A DNA stretch of 8,249 bases. Source: Alsobacter sp964544365. Its GTDB lineage: Bacteria; Pseudomonadota; Alphaproteobacteria; Rhizobiales; Beijerinckiaceae. A program made the position numbers and the translations under genes. Where the stretch lies: assembly GCA_964544365.1 (NCBI GenBank), contig CAZJCW010000197.1:1-8249 (forward strand), read 5' to 3'. Below, one piece after another: positions 1-6,366 of this stretch. The notes beneath the pieces were generated by a model, which had not been told where the DNA came from, did not search any database, and was given only the letters and a program-made list of their open reading frames with translations. Numbering within the stretch: position 1 is the stretch's first letter; every line of letters starts with the position of its first letter.

Positions 1-188
1 TAGGGCGAGCGCGGCTCGACGGAATCGTGGCGGACATGGATGACCGGCATCGCGGCCTCGCGCCACGCGGCGAGGAGCGCCGCCACGGCCTCCCCGGCGT
101 CGGGGTTGTTGCGCGGCCCCCAGCAGGGGTCGTCGATGGCCAGTTGCATGTCGACGACGAGAAGAACGGTGTCCGGCGGAAGGCGCAT
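1..188 (-). CDS. Isochorismatase-family cysteine hydrolase, N-terminal part (runs off left edge)
   Basis: Only the first 62 codons are in the window; the gene continues beyond position 1. The N-terminus has a hydrophobic beta strand ending in VVDMQ, where Asp13 matches the catalytic Asp of the isochorismatase/nicotinamidase Asp-Lys-Cys triad. It is followed by a WGPRNN segment, a helix (EAVAALLAAWREA) and the strand MPVIHVRHDS, the usual order in this family. The Lys and Cys of the triad lie outside the window. Members hydrolyse small amides or vinyl ethers in the cytoplasm; the substrate cannot be told here. The start is the ATG at 188-186, preceded by a GGAG ribosome-binding site that falls inside a 9-bp hairpin (192-220). 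The gene starts 40 bp after the stop of mch on the same strand, so read-through transcription is plausible. Confidence 0.85.
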   Translation of the reverse strand, partial: MRLPPDTVLLVVDMQLAIDDPCWGPRNNPDAGEAVAALLAAWREAAMPVIHVRHDSVEPRSP

Positions 189-191
189 GGT

Positions 192-243
192 CGTCTCCGG
201 TTCGGACCCTGCCGGAGACGCTGCCCGGTCAGACCGGGAGCAG
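192..243 (-). promoter_or_regulatory. Two tandem hairpins at the mch 3' end, covering the next gene's ribosome-binding site
   Basis: Two perfect stems lie back to back. The first pairs 224-229 (CCCGGT) with 233-238 (ACCGGG) around a 3-nt loop, is extended by CTG/CAG across a small bulge, and spans the mch stop codon. The second pairs 192-200 (CGTCTCCGG) with 212-220 (CCGGAGACG), 9 bp around an 11-nt loop. On the minus strand the downstream arm of the second hairpin contains the GGAG that should serve as ribosome-binding site for the isochorismatase-family gene. No U-tract follows either stem, so a classical intrinsic terminator is unlikely. An mRNA-stabilising 3' end for mch, or masking of translation initiation, fits better. 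The pairing is seen directly; its function is inferred. Confidence 0.45.
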
Positions 244-1287
244 GACCCACAGGTCGAGGTCGAGGATCACCGAGGGATCGTACTCCTCGCCGGTCTTCAG
301 GGGAAAGCCCGCGCAGGGCTGGTCCTTCGTCGCCACGAGGCGGACGCGCAGCGCGCCGACGTCATCCCGCCCGTCGAGCGATTGCTTGTCGAGGATCTCG
401 CTCCACGCGTGCACGGTGCCGCCGGCGAAGAGCGGCGCCACATGGCGCCCGCCGTTGATTGCCGCCACGTGGAAGGCGTTCGCGAGCCCGTTGAAGGAGA
501 GCGCGCGGGCCAGCGAGATGACGTGGCCGCCGTAGATCAGCCGCCGGCCGAAGCGGCTCTGGCTCTGCGACAGCTGGTCGAAATGCGCTTTCGCCGTGTT
601 CTGGTAGAGGCGCGTCGCGATCTGGTGCTCGGCCTCCTCGACCGTCATGCCATCGACATGGTCGATGCATTCGCCGACCTCGTAGTCGCCCCAGCGGAAC
701 GGACTGCCCGAGAGGTTCTCGTCCCAGGCCGTCGCATCGAGCGCCGGACACGCATCGCCCAGCGCATCCGGGGCGACGACGCGGGGCAGCGTCGGCACAT
801 GCTCCTCGGCGATGACCGCCTGCGCGTCGCGCTTGCGCACCATCACCCAGCGGACATAGTCCAGCACCTCGACGCCGTGCTGGTTGAAGCCGGTGGAGCG
901 CACATAGACGACGCCGGTCTGGCGGTTCGAGTTTTCCTTCAGGCCGATGACCTGCGAGACGGAGCGCAGCGTGTCGCCGGGATAGACCGGAGCCAGGAAG
1001 CGCGCCCCGGCATAGCCGAGATTGGCGACCGCATTCAGCGAGATGTCCGGCACGGTCTTGCCGAACACGACATGGAAGACGAGCAGGTCGTCGACCGGCG
1101 CACGCGGGTAGCCGAGCGCCTGGGCGAAGGCGTCCGACGACTGCACGGCAAAGCGCGGCCCGTAGAGGGCGGTGTAGAGCGCGACGTCGCCGACGGTGAC
1201 GGTGCGCGGCGTCGCGTGGGCGATCACCTCGCCCAGCTGGAAATCCTCGAAGAAGCGACCGGGGTTCGTCTTGCTGGCGATGGTCAT
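229..1287 (-). CDS. mch: Mesaconyl-CoA hydratase (MaoC-type, double hotdog)
   Basis: The product is 352 aa, close to the size I recall for mesaconyl-CoA hydratases of alphaproteobacteria. These enzymes interconvert mesaconyl-CoA (2-methylfumaryl-CoA) and beta-methylmalyl-CoA in the ethylmalonyl-CoA pathway for acetyl-CoA assimilation, in the cytoplasm. Diagnostic stretches are NPGRFFEDFQLGE (residues 8-20), APVDDLLVFHVVFGKTVPD (63-81), SLNAVANLGYAGARF (83-97) and PVYPGDTL (100-107) in the first hotdog. The second hotdog has NTAKAHFDQ (230-238) and RLIYGGHVISLARAL (249-263), the divergent counterpart of the MaoC hydratase motif. The start at 1287 is chosen because GAGGAG lies 6 nt upstream (1294-1299). 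The open frame extends to 1428, but that extension has no family similarity and would overlap folD. The gene is downstream of folD and 40 bp upstream of the isochorismatase-family gene. A related MaoC enzyme with another acyl-CoA substrate is the main alternative. Confidence 0.88.
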   Translation of the reverse strand: MTIASKTNPGRFFEDFQLGEVIAHATPRTVTVGDVALYTALYGPRFAVQSSDAFAQALGYPRAPVDDLLVFHVVFGKTVPDISLNAVANLGYAGARFLAPVYPGDTLRSVSQVIGLKENSNRQTGVVYVRSTGFNQHGVEVLDYVRWVMVRKRDAQAVIAEEHVPTLPRVVAPDALGDACPALDATAWDENLSGSPFRWGDYEVGECIDHVDGMTVEEAEHQIATRLYQNTAKAHFDQLSQSQSRFGRRLIYGGHVISLARALSFNGLANAFHVAAINGGRHVAPLFAGGTVHAWSEILDKQSLDGRDDVGALRVRLVATKDQPCAGFPLKTGEEYDPSVILDLDLWVLLPV

Positions 1288-1402
1288 GAACAACTCCTCG
1301 GACGCCGACCCGGCCTGGGGCCTCGGCACGCCGGAGCATGGACCGGCAGGGTGCGCTGCAGCAAGACGGCGGCGGGTCGACCTTCGGCTGAGCCCGGCGG
1401 GG

Positions 1403-2293
1403 CTACAACCGCGGCGCCGGGAGCCCACGCCGCGCGCAGGCCGCGGTCAGGGTGTTGGCGAGCAGGCAGGCGATCGTCATCGGCCCGACGCCGCCCGGCA
1501 CGGGGGTGATCGCGCCGGCGACGTCCATCGCGGCGTCGGTGTCCACGTCGCCGACGAGCCGGGTCTTCCCGGGGCCGAGATCGGGGGCGTCGATCCGGTT
1601 GATGCCGACGTCAATGACGATGGCGCCGGGCTTGATCCAGTCGGCCTTGACCATCCGCGGCCGCCCCACGGCGGCGACGAGGATGTCCGCCCGCCGGGCC
1701 ACAGCCGGCAGGTCGCGGGTCCGCGAATGGGCGACGGTCACCGTGCAGCTCTCGCCGATGAGAAGCTGCGCCATGGGCTTGCCGACGATGTTGGAGCGCC
1801 CGACGACGACCGCCTCGAGACCGGCGAGGTCGGGCCGCACGGTCTTCAGCAGCATCAGGCTGCCGAGCGGCGTGCAGGGAACGAGCCCGCCCGTCCCGGT
1901 CGCGAGGCGGCCGGCATTCACCGGGTGGAAGCCGTCGACGTCCTTGGCGGGGTCGATGGCCTCGATCACGCGGTCGGCGTCGATATGCGCGGGCAGCGGA
2001 AGCTGCACGAGGATGCCGTCGACGGCGGGATCCTCGTTGAGCCGGCGCACGAGCGCCAGCAGCTCGGCCTCGGGCGTCGCGGCATCGAGCCGGTGCTCGA
2101 ACGAGCGCATCCCGGCCTCGACCGTCTGCTTCGCCTTCGAGCGGACATAGACCTGGCTGGCGGGATCCTCTCCGACCAGCACGACCGCCAGCCCGGGGAC
2201 GACGCCCGACCCGGCGAGCCTGGCGACTTCGGCAGCGATGCGCTGGCGCAGGCCGGCCGCGACGGCCTTGCCGTCGATCAGGGTTGCGGCCAT
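1403..2293 (-). CDS. folD: Bifunctional methylenetetrahydrofolate dehydrogenase / methenyltetrahydrofolate cyclohydrolase
   Basis: FolD oxidises 5,10-methylene-THF with NADP and hydrolyses the methenyl product to 10-formyl-THF, feeding purine and formyl-Met synthesis in the cytoplasm. The 296-aa length is typical. The substrate-site signature is visible as VGEDPASQVYVRSK, with Tyr49 and Lys53 equivalent to the catalytic Tyr50 and Lys54 of E. coli FolD. Gln97 lies in ILVQLPLP and Asp120 in KDVDGFHPVN, both in expected places. The Rossmann cofactor loop is VGRSNIVGKP (164-173), and the C-terminal signature is TPVPGGVGPMT (263-273). The ATG at 2293 has GGAGG 5 nt upstream; the open frame upstream to 2479 is arginine-rich shadow sequence antisense to no known gene. 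It lies 31 bp after the DUF167 gene, probably in one transcript with it and yggT. No key residue is missing. Confidence 0.97.
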   Translation of the reverse strand: MAATLIDGKAVAAGLRQRIAAEVARLAGSGVVPGLAVVLVGEDPASQVYVRSKAKQTVEAGMRSFEHRLDAATPEAELLALVRRLNEDPAVDGILVQLPLPAHIDADRVIEAIDPAKDVDGFHPVNAGRLATGTGGLVPCTPLGSLMLLKTVRPDLAGLEAVVVGRSNIVGKPMAQLLIGESCTVTVAHSRTRDLPAVARRADILVAAVGRPRMVKADWIKPGAIVIDVGINRIDAPDLGPGKTRLVGDVDTDAAMDVAGAITPVPGGVGPMTIACLLANTLTAACARRGLPAPRL

Positions 2294-2324
2294 GGCATCC
2301 TCCGCGGTTGAAGCCGGGCGAGGC

Positions 2325-2648
2325 TCAGGCGCCCAGCGTGCGGGCGAGCGCGGCGGCCAGCGCCGCGGAATCGCCCTCGATCTGCAACGACTTGATCCGC
2401 GCGGTCGCGCCCGAGGACAGCGACACCTGCGTCGCCGCGACGCCGCACGCGGCCGCGACGAGGCGCGCCAGCGCGGCATTCGCCTTTCCGGCTTCCGGGA
2501 CGGCGCGCACGCGCGCCTTCAGCACGCGCCGGCCGTCCGACAGCGTCTCGACGCCCTCGATCGCATCGCGACCGCCGCGCGGCGTCAGGCGCACGGCGAG
2601 GTCGAGGCCGTGCGGCATCGCCCGCCAGGGCTGGTCATCGAACGCCAT
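2325..2648 (-). CDS. DUF167 (YggU-type) family protein
   Basis: This is a small 107-aa protein of unknown biochemical role; the family is widespread and has a compact alpha/beta fold. The family marks are the strand LAVRLTPRGGRDAI near residues 17-30, the signature VPEAGKANAALARLVA at about residues 50-65, and SSGATARIKSL near residues 77-87, where family members usually read SGxxSRxK. The start ATG (2648-2646) shares one base with the stop codon of the YggT-family gene (TGATG), which points to translational coupling. YggT and DUF167 proteins are commonly neighbours in bacterial genomes, which supports both calls. The upstream partner suggests an envelope or cell-division-related context, but no function can be assigned from sequence. 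Confidence 0.9.
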   Translation of the reverse strand: MAFDDQPWRAMPHGLDLAVRLTPRGGRDAIEGVETLSDGRRVLKARVRAVPEAGKANAALARLVAAACGVAATQVSLSSGATARIKSLQIEGDSAALAAALARTLGA

Positions 2649-2938
2649 CAGAACACGTAGGGATAGATGTAGTAGCCGATGACGCGCTGGATCAGGAAGA
2701 TCAGCAGAAGCAGCGCTATGGGCGAGATGTCGAGGCCGCCCATGTTGGGCAGCCGCCGCCGGATCGGCGCGAGCACCGGCTCCGTGAGCTGGTAGACGCC
2801 GTTGTAGATCATGCGCACGAAGTCGTTGCGCATGTTGATGACGTTGAACGCGATGAGCCAGCTCAGGACGGCCGAAGCGATGATCACCCAGACATAGATG
2901 TCGAGGGCCAGCAGGACGACGTCTAGGATGGCACGCAT
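2648..2938 (-). CDS. YggT family integral membrane protein
   Basis: The product is 96 aa with two hydrophobic segments, about residues 3-30 and 71-90, separated by the conserved YggT loop. That loop reads YQLTEPVLAPIRRRLPNMGG (about residues 49-68), where the EPxLxPIRR core is the family signature. Proteins of this family sit in the inner membrane. Some have been linked to osmotic stress tolerance or division, but the molecular role is not settled. This is a single-repeat form; the E. coli protein is about twice as long. The start at 2938 is preceded by GGAG about 7 nt upstream and begins directly with the membrane segment; the open frame from 3001 adds only a proline- and glycine-rich stretch. 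The gene heads a minus-strand string with the DUF167 gene and folD, and a possible promoter lies at 2967-2995. Confidence 0.92.
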   Translation of the reverse strand: MRAILDVVLLALDIYVWVIIASAVLSWLIAFNVINMRNDFVRMIYNGVYQLTEPVLAPIRRRLPNMGGLDISPIALLLLIFLIQRVIGYYIYPYVF

Positions 2939-2966
2939 GGCGAACTCCGCAGGACCGGGCGGCCTT

Positions 2967-2995
2967 GGTTTAGCCGGGCCGCCGCGGGGGGACAA
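2967..2995 (-). promoter_or_regulatory. Possible promoter of the yggT-DUF167-folD string
   Basis: On the minus strand TTGTCC (2995-2990) and TAAACC (2972-2967) are separated by exactly 17 bp and lie 29 bp upstream of the yggT ATG. They match the -35 and -10 consensus at four and three of six positions, acceptable for a GC-rich alphaproteobacterium but not conclusive. No other candidate between 2939 and 3092 looked better. Confidence 0.3.
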
Positions 2996-3014
2996 GCCCA
3001 CCCTTCAAGGCTTT

Positions 3015-3038
3015 CGGCGCGGGGCGCCCCTTGCGCCG
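3015..3038. repeat. GC-rich inverted repeat between yggT and tRNA-Ala
   Basis: CGGCGC (3015-3020) pairs with GCGCCG (3033-3038), and the segment between holds the palindrome GGGGCGCCCC (3021-3030). Together they can form a long hairpin with a 2-nt bulge. It sits between the divergent promoters of yggT and the tRNA gene, with no T-tract on either side. It could be a protein-binding site or a by-product of high GC content. Confidence 0.3.
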
Positions 3039-3092
3039 CGACGGCGGCGGGCTGCGGCGGGTCCGCTTCCGGCGCCGGCGCGACTTTCTCAA

Positions 3093-3122
3093 TTGACACG
3101 TCGCCGCCGCCCGCCCTAAAAG
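3093..3122 (+). promoter_or_regulatory. Promoter of tRNA-Ala
   Basis: A perfect -35 hexamer TTGACA (3093-3098) is followed after 17-18 bp by CTAAAA/TAAAAG (3116-3122), a plausible -10. Transcription would start near 3128, about 10 nt before the mature tRNA 5' end. The segment after the -10 is GC-rich (GGCGCGCACCC), as in stringently controlled stable-RNA promoters. Position directly ahead of a tRNA gene supports the call strongly. Confidence 0.75.
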
Positions 3123-3137
3123 GCGCGCACCCGGAAA

Positions 3138-3213
<76 letters not shown>

Positions 3214-3725
3214 GGGACCGGCCAAGGCATCGTTGGTCCTGACATTCCGGCTTCACCAGACACCTGTTGCGCAAGATGATCCTGATCGATCCCGCGTCGG
3301 ATCGAGGCGCTGGCACTTGACCCTGAGCGTCGCGGGATCCCGATCGCGCCGCTCGGCACGGGATGCGTCGAGGCGAACCCAAGACGGCAGCGACCCGACC
3401 CGCCGTCCGGAAAAGAACCGTCGAATGGCGGCGAGCGGTCCGCGGGCCGGTGGCGTGAAATGGCAATCGCCGGCGCCCCGTCGCCGCTAGAATCATGCTA
3501 GCGACGTCCAGCTCTGGCTGGTCACGCGAGAGGTCATGCCCAGTCGAACCCGCCAAGGCTCGCTCTCGTTGCCGGGCGTCCCGACGCCTGGGCGACGTCC
3601 GTCACCGAGGCGGCGCGTACCGTCGTGCGGCGCGGGCAGCATGGGCCGCTGCCCGGCATGACGTCGCGCCTCCGATCCCGGCGTCACGTCCGGCACCCGC
3701 GATCCCCCATGGAGAATGTCCCCTC
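3214..3725. other. 512-bp stretch without a credible gene, upstream of the sulfatase
   Basis: No open frame here has a plausible protein. The short ones are arginine- and serine-rich, and those overlapping the tRNA are antisense artefacts. Two inverted repeats are visible: TCGATCC (3286-3292) with GGATCGA (3299-3305), 7 bp around a 6-nt loop, and GCTAG (3486-3490) with CTAGC (3498-3502) around 7 nt. The second overlaps TAGAAT (3488-3493), a five-of-six match to a -10 box, but no -35 stands at the right distance. The stretch probably holds the tRNA 3' processing and termination region and the control region of the sulfatase. I saw no copy of the tRNA 3' end and so no sign of an integration site. 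Confidence 0.5.
3486..3502 (+). promoter_or_regulatory. Inverted repeat overlapping a -10-like box, possible operator
   Basis: GCTAG and CTAGC form a 5-bp inverted repeat around AATCATG and include TAGAAT, a near-consensus -10. It lies about 225 bp upstream of the sulfatase start, which would give a long leader. No matching -35 was found, so this would need an activator or is fortuitous. Confidence 0.2.
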
Positions 3726-5153
3726 ATGAAGCATCTGAAGTCCATCGCCGGAAGCCTCATGGTCGCCTGTGCCCTGGCTGCCGCGCAGCCCGCGGCCGCG
3801 CAGACGCAGCAGAAGCCGCACATCCTCTACATCGTGGCAGACGACCTTGGCTGGGCCGACACGGGGTTCCAGGGCGCCGAGATCAGGACGCCGACGCTGG
3901 ACCAACTCGCCCACGAAGGCGCGAGGCTCGACCAGTTCTACGTCCAGCCGATGTGCACGCCGACCCGCGCCGCCCTCATGACCGGCCGCTACCCGATGCG
4001 CTACGGACTTCAGAGCTTCGTCATCCTGCCCGAACAGACGTTCGGGATCCCGCTGGACGAGAAGCTGCTGCCGCAGGTCCTCAAGGAGGCGGGCTACGAC
4101 ACGGCCATCATCGGGAAGTGGCACCTCGGCCACGCCGACCGCAAGCTGTGGCCGCGCCAGCGCGGCTTCGACTACCAGTACGGCGCCCTGATCGGCGAAA
4201 TCGACTACTTCACGCACAAGGTCCACGGCGTCACGGACTGGTACCGCAACGACACGCTGCTTGAGGAAGAGGGCTATGTGACCGAGCTCCTCGGCCGGGA
4301 CGCCGTGCGCTACGTCGAGGGTCACGATCCCGCCCGTCCGATGTTCATGTACCTCGCCTTCACGGCGCCGCACACGCCGCTTCAGGCGCCGCAGGCCTAT
4401 CTCGACCGCTATGCGTCGATCACCGATCCCAATCGACGCGCCTACGCCGCCATGATCAGCGCCATGGACGACCAGATCGCCGCCGTCCTCGACGCGCTCA
4501 GGCGCAAGGGGATGCGCGACGACACCCTCGTCGTGTTCCACAGCGACAATGGCGGCGTGAGGTCCGCGACCTTCGCCGGCCAGATCGAGACCAAGGGGCC
4601 GCTCCCGGCCAGCAACGGACCGTTCCGCGATGGCAAGGGCTCGCTCTACGAGGGCGGTACCCGTGCCGTCGCGCTGGCCAACTGGCCCGGCCGCATCAAG
4701 CCGCAGAAGGTGACGGAGCCGGTCCACGTCGTCGACATGCTTCCGACGCTCGCCGGCCGGGCGGGCGCGAGCCTGACCGGCACCAAGCCCCTCGATGGCA
4801 CCGACGTGTGGAAGACGATCAGCGAGGGAGCACGATCACCGCGCAGCGAGATCGTCTACAACGTCGAAATGTTCCGCGCCTCGGTCCGCGATGGCAACTG
4901 GAAGCTGGTGTGGCGGACGACCCTGCCGGCCAAGGTGGAGTTGTTCGATATCGCGCGCGACCCCGGCGAGACCAGAAACGTCGCCGGCGACCATCCGGAC
5001 GTCGTCGCAGCCCTCCAGCGGCGGGTCGACGTCCTCGCCCGGGAGATGGTTCCGTCCGCCTTCTTCGAGGCAACGTTCAGGGCCTATCTCGGCCGCCACG
5101 CGCCGGGGCCCGTCTTCCCGAACGACGATGCGTTCTTTGGCCAGCACAACTGA
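3726..5153 (+). CDS. Secreted FGly-type arylsulfatase (sulfatase family S1)
   Basis: The 475-aa product hydrolyses sulfate esters, probably in the periplasm. A Sec signal peptide is clear: Lys3 and Lys5, a hydrophobic core (about residues 7-20) and an Ala-rich cleavage region ending AAAQ near residue 26. The catalytic motif is CTPTR, with Cys77 expected to become formylglycine and Arg81 supporting it. Metal ligands appear as VADDLGWAD (Asp39, Asp40) and HSDNGG (Asp274, Asn275). GKWHLGH (130-136) supplies Lys131 and His133, APHTP has His216, and DGKG supplies Lys304. The NGPFRDGKGSLYEGGTRA stretch (297-314) and the late ELFDIARDPGE segment resemble arylsulfatase B-like enzymes. The ATG at 3726 has GGAGAA 9 nt upstream and opens onto the signal peptide; the frame upstream to 3495 shows no signal. 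The substrate is unknown. A formylglycine-generating enzyme must be encoded elsewhere. An AraC regulator follows about 100 bp downstream. Confidence 0.93.
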   Translation: MKHLKSIAGSLMVACALAAAQPAAAQTQQKPHILYIVADDLGWADTGFQGAEIRTPTLDQLAHEGARLDQFYVQPMCTPTRAALMTGRYPMRYGLQSFVILPEQTFGIPLDEKLLPQVLKEAGYDTAIIGKWHLGHADRKLWPRQRGFDYQYGALIGEIDYFTHKVHGVTDWYRNDTLLEEEGYVTELLGRDAVRYVEGHDPARPMFMYLAFTAPHTPLQAPQAYLDRYASITDPNRRAYAAMISAMDDQIAAVLDALRRKGMRDDTLVVFHSDNGGVRSATFAGQIETKGPLPASNGPFRDGKGSLYEGGTRAVALANWPGRIKPQKVTEPVHVVDMLPTLAGRAGASLTGTKPLDGTDVWKTISEGARSPRSEIVYNVEMFRASVRDGNWKLVWRTTLPAKVELFDIARDPGETRNVAGDHPDVVAALQRRVDVLAREMVPSAFFEATFRAYLGRHAPGPVFPNDDAFFGQHN

Positions 5154-5251
5154 CCGGGGCGCCGCTCCGGCGGACACGATTGCCGCTCCGACGTCGCATG
5201 CCTAATGTATCCGGCGGTGCCAGACCGGCATCGCCGCGACAGACCCCCGCG

Positions 5252-6256
5252 ATGTCCGCTCCGGCCGTCCGTGCCGCCGTTCTCCACATGCTGCCCGACC
5301 ATCTCGGGCAGGCGGGGATCCGTGCCGACGCGGTGTTTCGCGCGGGCGGCATGGAGCCCGGGCTCGCAAGCACCGCCGCCATCGTTCACCGCGCCCAGGT
5401 CTCGGCGGTGCTCGACGCCGCCGCCCGCGCCCTGGGCCAGGCTCATGTCGGACTGTCGCTCGGCGCGGAGGCCGAGCCGAGCCGCCTTGGCCCGGCCGGC
5501 CTCGCCCTCATGTCGGGCCAGTCGATCGAGCAGTGTCTTCGCGCTCACGCCACGCAGATGCCGGCCATGCAGACGCATCTGCGGATCGCGCTGCGGGTCG
5601 ACGCGGGCGAGGCCGTGTGGGCGCATCGCTTCGAGGGCGAGCCGGTCGGGGCATCCCGCATTCTGTGCGAGGGCGCAGCCTCCTTCCATCTGCAATTCAT
5701 GCGGCAGCTTCTGGGGTCGGACTGGTCGCCCCTGCGCGTCGTCTTCCCGCACGCCTGCCGCGGGCGGCTCGCCGACTACGAGGAGCATTTCAGGGCACCG
5801 GTGGTGTTCGGCGAGGGCGACGAAAGCCGCATTGTCTTCGACGTCGGGGCGCTGCGCCGACGCATCGTGCTTGCCCCGAAGCGGACCGAGCCGGTCCCGG
5901 CGGATCCGAGACGCGAGCTGATGTCCTTCCAGCTGCGGGACGAGGCCTTGCTGCAGGCCGTCCGGGCGGTGGTCACGGCACGGCTCCCGCACGCGCCGGT
6001 GAACCTGAACGCTTGCGCCCGCGTCCTCGGGGTCTCGCCGCGCACCCTCCAGCGGCGGCTCGACGACCGCGGCGCGACGTTCGAGGCACTGGTCGACGGC
6101 CTGCGGAGGGATCTTGCGACCGATCGCCTTCGACAGGGCGCCAGGGTCACCGAGGTCGCCATGGCCCTCGGCTATTCCGACACGGCCCACTTTACCCGCG
6201 CCTTCCGCCGCTGGACGGGTCGCACCCCGACGGCGTTCCGCAGCGACGCCGCCTGA
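5252..6256 (+). CDS. AraC family transcriptional regulator (Arabinose_bd-like N-terminal domain)
   Basis: The 334-aa protein has the two-part build of regulators such as OruR and ArgR-type AraC proteins. An N-terminal ligand-sensing domain (about residues 10-200) contains the VRAAVLHMLPDHLGQAGI opening and an AHVGLSLG segment. The C-terminal DNA-binding domain has two helix-turn-helices: LNACARVLGVSPRTLQRRLD (252-271) and, from residue 299, VTEVAMALGYSDTAHFTRAF (second helix), followed by the usual RRWTGRTPTAFR end. It acts in the cytoplasm on DNA, probably in response to a small molecule. The start is uncertain because neither ATG has a clear ribosome-binding site. The ATG at 5198 would add 18 residues with weak third-position GC, so 5252 is preferred. 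It follows the sulfatase on the same strand, which suggests, without proving, that it controls that gene. Confidence 0.9.
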   Translation: MSAPAVRAAVLHMLPDHLGQAGIRADAVFRAGGMEPGLASTAAIVHRAQVSAVLDAAARALGQAHVGLSLGAEAEPSRLGPAGLALMSGQSIEQCLRAHATQMPAMQTHLRIALRVDAGEAVWAHRFEGEPVGASRILCEGAASFHLQFMRQLLGSDWSPLRVVFPHACRGRLADYEEHFRAPVVFGEGDESRIVFDVGALRRRIVLAPKRTEPVPADPRRELMSFQLRDEALLQAVRAVVTARLPHAPVNLNACARVLGVSPRTLQRRLDDRGATFEALVDGLRRDLATDRLRQGARVTEVAMALGYSDTAHFTRAFRRWTGRTPTAFRSDAA

Positions 6257-6304
6257 CGAAAGGTCGGCCTCTCGCGGCGGCGCTGTCCGAACACGGGGAT
6301 CGCC

Positions 6305-6326
6305 AGCCGAAGGTCGTCCTGGCTTT
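6305..6326 (+). terminator. Weak possible terminator after the AraC gene
   Basis: AGCC (6305-6308) and AGG (6311-6313) pair with CCT (6318-6320) and GGCT (6321-6324), with a 2-nt bulge and a 4-nt TCGT loop. Only TTT follows. It lies about 50 bp after the AraC stop in the gap before the convergent slyX. The stem is short and the T-run minimal, so the call is tentative. Confidence 0.25.
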
Positions 6327-6344
6327 CCGGCATGCGCCTGACGC

Positions 6345-6366
6345 GAGGCGTACCGTCGAACGCCTC
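6345..6366. repeat. Inverted repeat at the 3' end of slyX, possible bidirectional terminator stem
   Basis: GAGGCGT (6345-6351) pairs perfectly with ACGCCTC (6360-6366) around an 8-nt loop. It overlaps the slyX stop codon (6367-6365) and lies between the convergent AraC and slyX genes, where a shared terminator would be expected. No T-tract is seen on either side, so it may act only as an mRNA 3' end stem. Confidence 0.3.

Noticed and set aside
40..1509. 489-aa plus-strand open frame opposite mch and the isochorismatase-family gene
   Set aside because: It is antisense to two genes with strong family motifs and has the Arg/Asp/Val-rich composition of a shadow frame; it also crosses into folD.
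3286..3305. Inverted repeat TCGATCC/GGATCGA as the tRNA-Ala terminator
   Set aside because: It is 73 bp past the tRNA end and not followed by a T-tract, so termination there is not supported.
3684..4727. 347-aa minus-strand open frame opposite the sulfatase
   Set aside because: The plus strand holds an intact sulfatase with signal peptide and all catalytic motifs; the antisense frame shows no domain.
5198..5251. Upstream ATG (5198) as the AraC gene start
   Set aside because: It lacks a ribosome-binding site, the 18 added residues resemble nothing in the family and have low third-position GC; it remains possible but is less likely than 5252.
3615..6358. 11-bp direct repeat GCGTACCGTCG at 3615-3625 and 6348-6358, flanking the sulfatase-AraC pair
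   Set aside because: The placement is tempting as a target-site duplication or att pair, but several 11-bp repeats are expected by chance in a GC-rich window of this size, and no integrase or transposase is present.
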